A stretch of DNA of 64,000 bases from Aptenodytes patagonicus (lineage: Eukaryota > Chordata > Aves > Sphenisciformes > Spheniscidae): contig NC_134974.1 in the NCBI RefSeq assembly GCF_965638725.1, forward strand, positions 2,378,143 through 2,442,142. Direction: 5' to 3'. The notes below the pieces were generated by a model. The model saw nothing but the letters and a program-made list of their open reading frames with translations. It was not told where the DNA came from and ran no database searches. Positions 24,901 to 36,900 of this stretch are shown in pieces; position 1 is the stretch's first letter; every line of letters begins with the position of its first letter. Made by a program: the position numbers and the translations under genes.

Positions 24901-27900
24901 CGTCGCCTCCCTCATCGCTCGGGTCGGGAAAGACCTTGACGGTCACCGAACCCCACCGTCGGCGCCGGCAAGCCGGAACGGGCTCCGCTTCAAATCCCCG
25001 TCCCCTTTCACCAGGTGGCCGTGCGCGCTCCCTTCTCTCTCCGAGGAGGCTGCTCCGCCAGAGACGCCTCCCCGCGCCGAAACCGCAGTCCTGCCGCGCG
25101 GCCGAGAGCCGGGCTGCCACCCCGGCCGGCTCTTCCCAAGCCCCGGCACGTCACGCCGATGCAGAGCCGCACCGCCACCGTCCTCGAAAAATAAATCTGG
25201 TCTTGCCGTTCTTTAAACCTCTCTCTCCTCGCCAAAGAAAAGGAGGAATGAAATTGAGAGTTAAGCCTTTTTCTCGCCTGGGCACGTGAGAACACCGCAC
25301 GTGCCCGAAGCGCGTCGGCGGGAGAGAAGAAGCGAATCCCGCCACCGTCCGTAACTCCCGCGCTGAAGTTTGCCGAACGAGGGTTGACTTTCTTCGGGCG
25401 AAGGGACGCACTCCGGACGCCCCAGGAGACTCCTCAGAGCTTCCCGGTGGACTATTTGGTAAACTCTCTCTCACCTCCCACGTCCAGAATGCGGCCAGAG
25501 GCCCGCACGCCGAAAGCGGTCCGTCAAAAACACGGCCGGTTTCTCTGCGCTACGGCAGAGACGTTTCCCAGCCTCCACCTCCTGACGGGCTTCGGGGAAC
25601 GGGACGCCCGTACGCTTCGCTCCACCAGCTCCGCGCGCCGGAGCGGAGCAGACGGCGGGAAAACCGCCGCCATAGAGCCCCAAATCAGAGGGACGTCGTC
25701 ACGGGATCGTAATTAACAGCCCGAAAACCAGCAGGCTGCCTGCCAAATTAAATCGAAGGCTTCCATTGCAAACAACCGCTCTTCTTCAGACGCCCGGGCG
25801 TCGCAACTCAACTCCCCGTCGCTCCTTCTCCCGAGAGCGCGGCAGCGACTCTCCGTCTCTTTGCCACCTTCAAACCCCTGATAATAAAATCTGACAGTTT
25901 TTTTTAACCCCGCCGAGGGCCGAGCGTTGGGCAAGAGCCTCCTCAGCCCCCGTTCAGCGTGGGCAGGCACCTCGATACCCACCCCGGCACCGACTGTGAG
26001 AACCGGGGTGGGGTGGTGGGGGCGGGGGGGGGCGGCGACCCGTGAAGCACTTGTGAATATTCTTCCACTCACGCTCTCCGGCGCGTCCTGCGTTTTCACG
26101 AGTAATAGCTGGGCGAAGGTTTAAAAAAAAAAAATAATAATAATCTTCAAATTTTAAGGCAACGTCGCTTCTGCGCCTTATTCCGCCTTTTGCAGTGAAT
26201 CTGCAAACAGGCGAAAAATTGAAATGGAGAAGAGAAAGAAGCGAGCTCTAGGTAAGCGCGAAAAACTCTGAAAAAGGTTAAACCCTACCACACACACGCG
26301 GGAACTGGCGTGCGAGGCCGCGTCACCCGGAGGCAACCCGCTCCGCCTCGCCGAGCGCAGAAAGACACCCCCCCTCCTTGGTTCGACGTTGCACGACCCC
26401 GGTTTATCAGAGGCTCAACCCCCACCCCCCCACCCCCAAACCCCTCGGCGTTCGGAACGCAGCCCCGAGCGTTTCGGATTTCCTCCGAGCGATGCGACTT
26501 CCAGCCGAACCGAGCGCTGAAAAGCGGGATTCACCGAAACCGGGGACAAATTAACGCCGGTAACGCTAGCTCGGGGAACAACCGCGTCCATCACAGAACC
26601 GTTACCTTACCTTAATTGCACCTGTACAGCGTAGTCACATTTGGCACCTGGTAAGACGTCTCTGCAACGGAAAAGAGGGTCCTGAGACCGTCAGCAGCAC
26701 GTTAACAGAGAATTACAACTACGGCAGCATCGATTTTTGCTAAGCCGCCCTGGCATCGATACGTGCGGGGGTTGTATCGTGAACAAAACGGGTGCAGCTG
26801 AACTGTAAAAACGGGTCACGCCCCTCCGAACCGGCGGGCAAAATTCCCCGAAGGAGGACACGGAGCGAAAGCCCATCGAAGGGGAGAGCGAGCGGTGGGA
26901 AAAGGAGGGGGGGATAATATCAACCGCGGGGTTTCTCGCTGCCGCTGGGTTTTAGGAACGCGATGCCAACCGCAGACTGGCCACGGCAAACAAGCGGCGG
27001 TGTCCGTCGGCAGGGGCGGGGGGCAGTCCTAAATTCTGGGACGAGCTCGCACGGTTTTATCCCCGTCACCGCGTTTTTCCTCTCTTCCGTACGACGACTC
27101 CCACCCGCGGCGCTCGGGGGGGGGGCAGATTAGGGGACCTTTAAAGGCCCCTTCCAACCCAAACCCTTCTGCGGCTCTCTAGCTCCGCTCCGCCGGCTTT
27201 TAGGCAGGTCCTGGAGGCCGGGAAGCCGCCGGCGCTTTGCGCGGCATCTGGGGAGACGCCGTTTCACTTACCGGGAGGTGAGGATCTGTTGGACTTGCTG
27301 GGGGGTTAGAGCAAAGGTGAAGTGAGCTTCTTCAAACCGCTGGCCGTTCGTTGAGGCTGAGGGGGGGGGGGGGGGGAGGGAAAGAGAATTGAAGACAAAT
27401 TAAATCCTCGCCAAGTCATTCGTGACGCCCGCAGGCGCCGGGGCTCGTAGCAAACACGGGACGGCAGCCACTACAAGCAGAAGGCAATCCGCCGTCGGCA
27501 TCGGCCGCGGTTCCGCCCTCCGAGGCCGCGGCACCAAGCGTCGGGTCCGCCCTTCGGGGCAAGGCGTTCGGCCCCCGCCGTTTTATTTTCCAGGAAAACC
27601 GAGGCCCGGCGGGGAAGGTGGCTTGCACGGGCAGCGAACGGCGAGGAAACGGGGGAAAGCCGCCCCCCTGGAAGCTTCGCTCTCCTGGGGTCTGCAACAG
27701 CCTCCTGGGTCCGGGAAGAGCCGCCCGGGGACGAGCGGAGGGGCTGGGAAGAGCGGGATCAAACGCGGGGCTGCGGGAACGCCAGAGGTCACCCGCTGCC
27801 CCAGAAATTACCGTTCACTGCTGCGGTTACCGGGGTCGGCGCAGCTGCCGAACAGCGACCGGGCGCTGCCGTTCTCTCCTCGGGCGCAGGGACAGAGTCA

Positions 27901-30900
27901 CGGCGGATTTAGAGAAAAACCGGCCGTCCCCTTGATTAAAAACAAACCCGCCCAGCGGGAGAACCAAGAATTTTACAGGAGGGTTCGCGACGAGCACGGT
28001 AAAAAACGTTTGGTGCCAGCGACGCGTAAAAATAAGCCAGGACCTCCCCTTCTCTTCCCCTGACCGCGGCCACCTCGCTACCGTCTTCTTTCGCCCCTCA
28101 GCTTCTCCCTCGGTGAAAGGGGCAGGCGTCCGCCTCCCCCCCCCCCAACCCTCAGCGGTTTTATCGGTATTCGCTGAGCATCGGTACCCTAGAACGAAGA
28201 CGGCTGGCGCTGCGAGCCGATGTGATTTGCAGAGAGATGATTTGGCCTCTCCTGGGCTCGTTTTCTTTTCTTAAACACCCGTCGGGAGAGGCGCTGAGCG
28301 ACAGCAGCCCCCGCCGGTGCCCTCTGGGATGCGGAGCGTCCCTGGGCCGAGAGAAAACCAAGCCGAGGGCGTTACGGCGGCGGCAGGCGGCGGCGTAAAC
28401 CTCGCGTTTTGATCCTTTCTTTATTTCAAGGAGTTGGGCAACGCTGGCGACGAAGCCGGCCACAGGCGTCGCCGTCCCGGGCGACTGCGGGTCGGCGGAG
28501 GAGGAGGTTAGTTCCGTCCTCGGTGCCACCCGCCTTCGGGAGAGGGAGACCCCGACGCCGGCCTCCCCGGGCAGCACGCTCACGCAGGGGTTCCTCGGCG
28601 GGGCCGAGGGGTTTTGCTCCTCCGGCCTCCTCCTCCTCCCGCGGCTCAGGAACGCGAGGCTGCGGGCAGACGACCTGCCGGATCTTCCACTGGCGGCGGG
28701 CCGGACCGGGGAAATCCAGAGGGATTTTGGACCACCTTAAGGACTTTCCGCCTGAGCCTTTCAGCTCCTCCGTGACAAAAATCGGATCCCGATTCCGCTC
28801 CGAAGGGAGCCGGGGCAAAGCCGCTCAAAATCCGCAGCTTCCTCCGTTCTCCGCTGCCCGCGTTTATAACCCATCGCCGACCTCCGCCCAATAATCGCTT
28901 TACAGCCAGCGTTACCGCCCCGTCGGCGGCCTCCACCCGACCCAGAGGGAGACGCCGGCGTCCCCGAGGCTCGGGGTGACACAGCCGGAGGGTCGGAACA
29001 GGCCGGGGAGTGGGGAAGCCGAAGGCCGGCATCTTCCTCACCTGCAGCAAAGGGAGCGCGGAGGGACCGGGTGGCCTGGTCGTTAACCGTCGCCCGTCCT
29101 CGCCCACCCCCCGTCCCCATTTTCCTTTGCCCTTCCCACATATTGCTTATTCCCGGCCTTTTTCTGACGCCGGGACCTTCGTATCTGGGCAGCCGGGCTG
29201 CCCCCGGTAACTAAAATAAACGGAGCGGGAAGGGGACGTTTACACGGCCGAAGGGAGAGGACAGACACAAGCCGCCGGGAGCCAGAAATAAAAATCCACG
29301 ATCCCCTAGGAACTGCGTAAAAAAACCTCTTCCAAGTGCGAGCACAAACGCGTAAGCAGGGGAGTTTTATCGGGGGAGAAAAAAAGAAATAATAAATCAA
29401 TCCTCTCTTTTGCGAGGCGAGCGGCCCGTTCCAGGGAAGGGGCTCAACCGCGGGTCGGCCGAGAGACCCGGCGAAGCCGAACCCAAGAAAAGGCAATTTT
29501 TAGCAAAATGGCAATGAAACCAAACACGCCCCCCAAAAAAAAAGCGCGTGGCTCTTGGCCAGAGCAGAGAGACGCCCGTCGCCACTTTAGCGAACGCGCC
29601 CGTGTTCGTACGGAAGAAAAACCACCCGGAATCCAAGCGAAAACCGTTTAAAAGGCACCCAGAGATGGGTGGGTCCAGCCTGGAGAGGCCGGAAAGGCTC
29701 AACCTAAAGTAAAAACATGACTCTCGAAACGGGGTTAGACACCCCCCCCCCTCCCCGCGGGCCCACGTCACCCCAGGCGCGGCAGCGCTTCCAAAACCGC
29801 CGGCGGTTACCGGGCCAGCTCCGCACCGCACGCCTCCCCGCCGGCGTGCTACAGATCCCGGCGAAGGCGCAACTTTTTCTGGCAAAAAAAAAAAAAAACA
29901 AAAACCCCACCCAAAAACCCAACCCCCAGCGTTTTCTCTTCCCCCCCCATCTGACGAACGGGGAAGGGCCGGGGCGCTCGGCCTCCCCACCCCGTCGAGA
30001 ATCGGGCGGCCTCGCCCTTCGGCCGTACCCCGTCTCCGCTCTCGAATGTACAGGGGGGTGTGTGTGTGGGTGTGTGTGTGTGTCCCTTTTGTTTGCTGCT
30101 CAACGTCGGGGTCGCCTCGCCGGCGCGGAGCCGACCCCTCCCCGTACCTGCCGAGAAGCTGGAGCGCGAGGCACGAAACGGCTCGTTAATCCCACGCCCC
30201 GGAAGATCGTTAGGACGACGTTTTTGTCCGTCGTTGCGGCGGAATGAGGCCTCGAGCGCGGCGGAGGGGTTTCTAAGCGGCCGTTCTGCTGGAAGTTGTT
30301 AACGCCGACGGCCGGCGAAGAAGAACAAACGGCTTTTCGTAATTAACTCTCCCGGCGTTGGCCGATTCGTTGGGAAAGGGAGCCCGTCCCGACCCAACCG
30401 GGTCTTTATTCTCTCGGGATTAGGACCCAGATGCTGACGTACCGCGGAGCGGAGAAAGCTTCGCAATTGAGAAGGTAAAGAAAACCCCGGGCTCTATCGG
30501 GTGAAAAAGAGTAAATAACCCCCGGCTTACCTACGCTTGTAAAAGACGCAGGTGATTATAAAACATAACCTAACGGAAGAGGTGTCGGCCGGGAGAGAAA
30601 CGCCCTTTTTCACGCAAATAAACGTGGAACGAGGCTGACAAGCAACTAAAAGCTTCCGTTTCTGGCAGCCCCTGCGAGCTGGAAGCGGTCGGCGCACACG
30701 GTCGGGGGGCTGGAACAGCTCTGCCGCCAGGAGGGGCCGGGAGGGTCGGGGCTGTTCAGCCCGGAGGAGGCTGCGGGCAGAGCTCACGGCGGCCTTGTAA
30801 GAAGGATGGGGACGGACTTTGGAGCAGGGCCTGCAGCGACAGGACGAGGGGTGATGGTTTTAAGCTAAAAGAGGGGAGATTCGGACGAGAGATGCGTTAC

Positions 30901-33900
30901 GCTGAGGGTGGTGAGACACGGGCGCGGGCTGCCCCATCCCCGGAGACGTTCAGGGTCGGGTTGGACGGGGCTCTGAGCGACCCGATCCGGCCAAAGACGT
31001 CCCCTGCTCGCGGCGGAGGGGGGGGGGGGGGGTTCGGACTCGGCGGCCTCCGAAGGTCCCTCCCAATTCTACCTCCGCTCCGCGGTACGTGAGCATCTGG
31101 GTCCTAATCCCGAGAGAATAAAGACCCGGTTGGGTCGGGACGGGCTCCCTTTCCCAACGAATCGGCCAACGCCGGGAGAGTTAATTACGAAAAGCCGTCT
31201 GTTCTTCTTCGCCGGCCGTCGGCGTTAACAACTTCCAGCAGAACGGCCGCTTAGAAACCCCTCCGCCGCGCTCGAGGCCTCATTCCGCCGCAACGACGGA
31301 CAAAAACGTCGTCCTAACGATCTTCCGGGGCGTGGGATTAACGAACTGCTTTCCCCTCGGAAAGCAAGCCGGCAGGCTCGCCCTGCCGCGCCGCTCCTCT
31401 GCCGTCGCCAGGTCTCCAGCTCAACTCCCTCCGCCCGAGCGAAGGCAAGGAGCCCCCGGAGAATCACGGAACCGCCAAGGTGGGAAAAGGCCTCCGAGAT
31501 CATCGGGTCCAACCGTCAACCCAACACCGCCGTGCCGGCTAAACCGCGTCCCTGAGCGCCGCATCTACGCGTCTTTTAAATATTCCGGGGATGGAAGTAT
31601 CCAGACCCGAGAACAAAAGAGGACCCGCGCGCCGCCGGACGTACCTAAGGTGGTGGGTTTTATCAACTCGTCGTAAACGTCGTAGAAGGGCAGCCTCTTC
31701 ATCTTGACGTCCGGGTGGACGGGGTGGACGGGGGGCGGCAAGCGCGGAACGTCCGTCTCGTGCTTGGGTCCCAGGAGAGGCGCCGGCGGCAGCAGAGCCG
31801 CCGGCACGGCGGGGGAGCCGTGGTCATAGGGCAGGTGACAGACGGCGCCCGGCGTCAGGGCGGCGGCCGAGGGCAGCTGCCCCGCCTGAACGTGGAGCAT
31901 CGACAGGTCCGAAGGGGTTAAGATCTTCCTCGGGAACCTCCGCCGGTAGAGCTCTTTAATTTTCATCTGGACGGCCGGGCTGCAGCCGGGTTTCAGCAGC
32001 TGTAACGCCTTCGCGAGGAGCTCGTGCTTCCTTCCGCTCTTGTTCCTTCCAGCAAAGCCCAGGAGGACTTGTAATTCCGACACCCTAAAGCTCATAACCA
32101 TGTGCTGCAAGAAAAGAGAAGAGAACGGCCGCCGTTAACAACCCCCGCCCGAGGCGGGCGCGACCCAAAACCGAGCCGCGGGTTCCCGAAGGAAGGCGGC
32201 GGAGGCCTTAAAAAGAGACGCCGCCACGTCCGAAGTTCCCCTCGCCGTCACCGGCAGAACCGTAACCGGTTAGCCTTCAGGACTCTGGTCCCAAAACGCG
32301 GGTTTGCCGTTTCTTTTTTTCTTTTTTTTCCCTTTTTCGGACCTGGAAACGCAGGCGGTGGCGCTCGCTTCCCCATTCGGCGGGCGCCCGAGCGGCTCCC
32401 GATGCCCCAACGGTTCTCAAACCGCCCGCCCTCCCCATAAACGCCGACGGTTTCTTGCGGGGTCAACCTCGCGCTTAAACTAAAGCTTTTTCTGCTGCCC
32501 CCCCCCCCCCCCCCCAGGCCTAAAGCTCTCGCTCTTCAGGCTGGGACTGGAAAGGCCAAGCCCCAGCGCGACCGCAGGGGGGTTCCGGCCGTCGCTTTTG
32601 TGCTTTTCTTTCCAAAAAAAAAAAATGCATATTTGTACACTTTGGGAATGCCCGGTCGCGGCCCGATGTTTCTCTAAGACGACGCACCTCGGAGCCGATG
32701 GGAAAACGGGCGTTAGCAAAAACATTAACGAGAAAGGCGGCGATTGAGGAAAAACACGGATCGGCGTCGTTTATCGGCCGGCCTGGCTGAGGGGAGCCTC
32801 CCCGGCTCGGTTCCCACCGCGAGCCCAGCGAAGCCGGGGTGGGGCGGGGGGGGTGTCGGGTCAAGCCGAAAGACGCCCGAAGAGGAGGAAAACGCGGAAT
32901 CCTCCCCCGTTTGACGGGAGGAAAGAATCAGGGAGGGTCTCGGGGACCCCCCCCCCCCGCAGTCACACCGGGGGAGTTGGCAGCGGACCTGGGAACTCGG
33001 CTCCATCCCGGAGCCGCCGGCAGAAAAAAAACCCAACCAAAAACCCACCAAAACCCCGCCCTTCTCCCCATTTCGGAATCGCCGGTTCGAGCGGGAACGC
33101 CCGCGGGATGACGGAGACGCACACGCCGCGGCCCGGCCGTTGCCTTCGGGCGAATAAAAAAAAGGGGTTAAACCTGGGACGGGGCGACTCCCCGCGCTCC
33201 CCCCTTTAAATACGGAAGGGCACGGAGAGCTTCGCCGCCCGCTCGGCGCCTGAGAAGGACTTTTTCTCCCCCCCCACCCCCCCGCTTCGGGCTCCCGAAA
33301 CGCGACCGACTCAACCACGGCGGAATCGTTCCCGAAGCCGTCGCGACTTCGCGGGGGTTTAAAATCCGCGATTTCGGGCCGCGGCGGAAAAGGTTGGCTC
33401 CCCGCCGGTTCAGGAATGCCAAAAAAGAAACCCAACCCCCCCACACCCCCCCCAAAAAAAAAAAACCCTGCAATCCCCTCGAGAGAAGCAGCAGCGCAGG
33501 ATAAAAGCCGGGACCTCGTGGGTCGGAGAGGCGGCCCCCCCCCCCCCCCCCCCCCCAGTTTGCGCCGGGGTCGATTCCCAAAGCCGACGGAGCTCGTTTT
33601 CCTTCGGGAAGAGCTGAGGGGGGGGGACGGGGGGGGGGGAAGGTCCCGGCTCTACGCCTCGCGGAGCGGGTCTTCCAGAGGCGCCCCTAAACGCCGAGTT
33701 AAGGGGCGCGCCTCCGTAATCTGCTTCTCGGGTAATTAACTGGCCCCCGCTCTACGCGGCGGGGGGTTTTAAGGCGGTTTAATCGGCTGTTGTCAGGACC
33801 CCGTCACCCCCCCAAAGGCGGCGGCCCCGGGGGACGCTGCGACGGACGTCGCGACGGACGTCCCGCTTCCCCGCGGGAGGGGAAGGAAGGGAAAAAAAAC

Positions 33901-36900
33901 ACCACAAAACCCAAGAGGGAAGGCGTCTGGGGGGGAAAAGAAAAAAAAAAATTAAAAAATAAAGAAGGGAAGCGTCGGGTGAAGCCGCCGAAGCCCCCCG
34001 GCCGCGCCGCAAAGCCCAGGCGGTCGCCCGGCGCGGGGCGGACGCGGCGGCGGACCGAGGGTCTCGCCTAGGAAGAAAGCCGGCGGGTTGGCCCGTCACC
34101 TTCGCCGGGGGACGCGGGCGAGAGGAGAGCGATCGACTGTTTGTGTGTCCCCCCCACCCTTTCTGGAGCCGGGGAATCCCGTCGGGAGCAGGGAACCGCT
34201 GTCGTCCCCGGGAGGGGGGGGGTGTCTCTCGGCTTTGACCGTGCCCGTTTCAAACGCCTCCCAGAAAACGACGCGTTCGGGGTGTCCCCCATGTCCCCCC
34301 CCGGGCCCCTTTTTGTGACGATCGCCGGAAGGAGCCGACCTCTTCCCGCCTCCGTTCCTCCTACAAACCCTCTCCCGTCACCCCTCGGAGCGGCGGAATA
34401 AAGAACCGAACCCCTCTCTCTGTCCCCCCGAGGATGGGGATGGGGGGGGGCAGGGGGGGGGGGCACCCGCGGCTCGGGATCCCCAGCAGACCCCAGCCCG
34501 AGCGGTGCCGCCCCTCGGAGGAGGCGCGTCCCCCCCAAAAAACAACCCTCTTCTCCCTTTCCCAAGGACCCTTCGGTCTTTTCCAAGGCGGGGGGAAGCA
34601 TCTCAAGCCAACGGCGGGGGGGGGGGAACCGGCTTCGTTCCCACCGGCTCGTCTTGCTCTTACGAGGAGACACAGAGGGTAAAAAGCTTGAACGACCCCC
34701 CCCCGCCCCCCGGCGAGGGAGCCAGAAAGGGGGCGAGGGGCGAAGGAAAGGGAGCAGAGGTTCAGCAATAAACCAAAGCGGCCCCAAATCAGGCCAAGCT
34801 GCGCCGAAAGGGCCGGGGGCACCCCAAACCGCTCCCCCCCCACACCCCCCCGAGGTGTAAACCCGCGCGCTGGAGCTACCCCCCCCCCCCGGCTCTCAAA
34901 CCGCGGTCCCTCCTCGGGGATTATCGGCAGAGGGAACGGAGCGGATAAACCCGACGGAGCCTTCGGGCCCGGGTCGCGCCCGGGCTTCGCCCTTGGCTCG
35001 GCCGCCCTCCCCGGACGGCGGGATCGCCGCCGCCGCCGCCGCCGGAGCTCGGCTTGCGCGCGGTCGCCGGGTCAGCCGGCTACGGTCGCCGGGTCCGGTT
35101 TCTCCGCTGCTACCGTTAACGTTCGCCGCTCGAGAGGGTTCCCCTCGCAGCCGGGCTTAGGTTTTTAGGGGAGGGAGAAGGATCGCGCCCTAAAGCGGCA
35201 TCCAAATTCGGACGGGGCGCTGCCGGAAAGATTACGGGCAAATACGACGCTGGAGAATTACGTTCTCGCCGCGGCTGGCGGCCAAAAAGGTGCCGGTTCC
35301 CAAAGGTCTCACTGTTCCCAGGGTGGGGAAAGGAGGGGGCGGGGGGACAGGACTCCTGGGCCACTTCAGCCAGCCGAGACCTGCAGTCCAGCCTGCGGGG
35401 GGGGGGGAAATATCAAACAAAAAGGAGAGGGAGACACAAAAAACCAAAAATAAAACAACAAAAAAAAAAAATCAGCTTTGGAATTAGTTACCGGGGGCAA
35501 TTTCCTATTCCACAGTCTGGTGGGCAAAGGTGGTGACACACTCTGACTCCTAAAAAAAACGAGAAAGAGAGAGTGGAGGGAGATGAAACCCCGTCCAGCC
35601 GCCGGCTCAGGCGCTCGCTGCTCCCCCCCCCCCCCCCGCCCCGCTGCGCCCCGAACCCGCCTCCGCTGCGCCCCCTCCTCCCGCCCGCCGTCGCCCCCCA
35701 CACTCCCCCCCGGGCCCCGGCGTCCTTCCCGGCTCCGAACCGCTCCGGCTCTCGGCTCTCCTTTCCTTCGGGTTCTACCTCTCTCCTCCGCGGCTCCGCA
35801 CCTCCAAAGCCGTGTGTGTGTGTGTGTGCCCCCCCCCAGCACACACCCCACACACCCCCCTCGGGGACAGGCCCGGGGGGGGGCTCGGGCAGCTTCACCT
35901 GCCACTCAGCGCACAAAGGTCCGGACCCCAGCACCCTCCCGACGGCCCCTTCGCCCCACAAGTGTGTGTGTCGTCCCCGTCCCCCCCAGGGCTCTGCCCC
36001 CCAAACCGGGAGCCCCACGGCTCGCCTCAGCCCCGCCGCGCACCCCGACCCCAGCACCCCCATCCCTCCCCACAGCCCCACGCCTCGCTGCCCCCCACCC
36101 CACCCCGGCCCCTGTTCACCCATCCCTGCGCCCCACGCCCCAGTACAGCCCTAAACCCCTCGCTCTGCCACCCCACAGCCCCCCCCCCCCAGCTCCTGCC
36201 CCACACGGCCTCCCCGTCTGCCTCCCAAACGTCCCCAGCCCCACACGCCTCCCTGGGGCCGCCGCAGAGTGCCCCGGCCCCACACGTCCCCCCGGCACCA
36301 GGCACCCCCTCAGCCTCCCGCATCCCGTCAGCTGCCCGATGCCCAGCCCCAGACATCCCCTCAGCCCCACACGACCACATCCCCAGCCACAAAAACCCCC
36401 TCAGCCCCACACTGCCTGGCCTCAGCCCCACGGACCCCTCAGCCCCACGGACCCCTCAGCCCCCACACTGCCTCACTCCAGCCCCACAGACCCCTCAGCC
36501 CCACACATCCCCTCAACAACCCCTAAAAGTCCTCCGTCCCCACAGACCCCTCAGCCCCACACTGCCTCACTCCATCCCCACAGACCCCTCAGCCCCACAG
36601 ACCCCTCAGCCCCACACTGCCTCACTCCATCCCCACAGACCCCTCAGCCCCACAGACCCCTCAGCCCCACACTGCCTCAGCCCCCACTGCCTGGCCCCAG
36701 CCCCACAGACCACTCAGCCCCACAGACCCCTCAGCCCCACACATCCCCTCAATAACCCCTACTAGTCCTCCGTCCCCACAGACCCCTCAGCCCCACAGAC
36801 CCCTCAGTCCCACAGACCCCTCAGCCCCACACTGCCTCACTCCAGCCCCACAGACCCCTCAGCCCCACACTGCCTGGCCCCAGCCCCACAGACCCCTCAG

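Larger units (their letters stand above)
27357..31644 (-). other. PIAS3: PIAS3 intron 2
   Basis: This 4.3-kb intron is CpG-rich for an intron. From 27357 to about 30180 I see no recognisable gene or repeat apart from mononucleotide runs and a short TG run near 30055-30082. The part nearest exon 2 holds the inverted repeat and two CR1 fragments listed separately. Confidence 0.7.

Noticed and set aside
30055-30082. Short (TG)n run
   Set aside because: An ordinary microsatellite of under 30 bases with no context that makes it notable.
30183-31344. Reading the inverted repeat as terminal inverted repeats of a DNA transposon
   Set aside because: No transposase-like frame lies in the spacer and no target-site duplication flanks the arms. 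I kept it as an inverted repeat of unknown origin.
33079-33100. GGTTCGA-like phrase suggesting a tRNA T-loop
   Set aside because: No matching A box, acceptor stem or anticodon arm could be found at the right distance.
35566-36755. Proline-rich open frame upstream of the PIAS3 intron 1 array
   Set aside because: It is antisense to PIAS3, composed of C-rich repeat translation, and lacks any recognisable domain.
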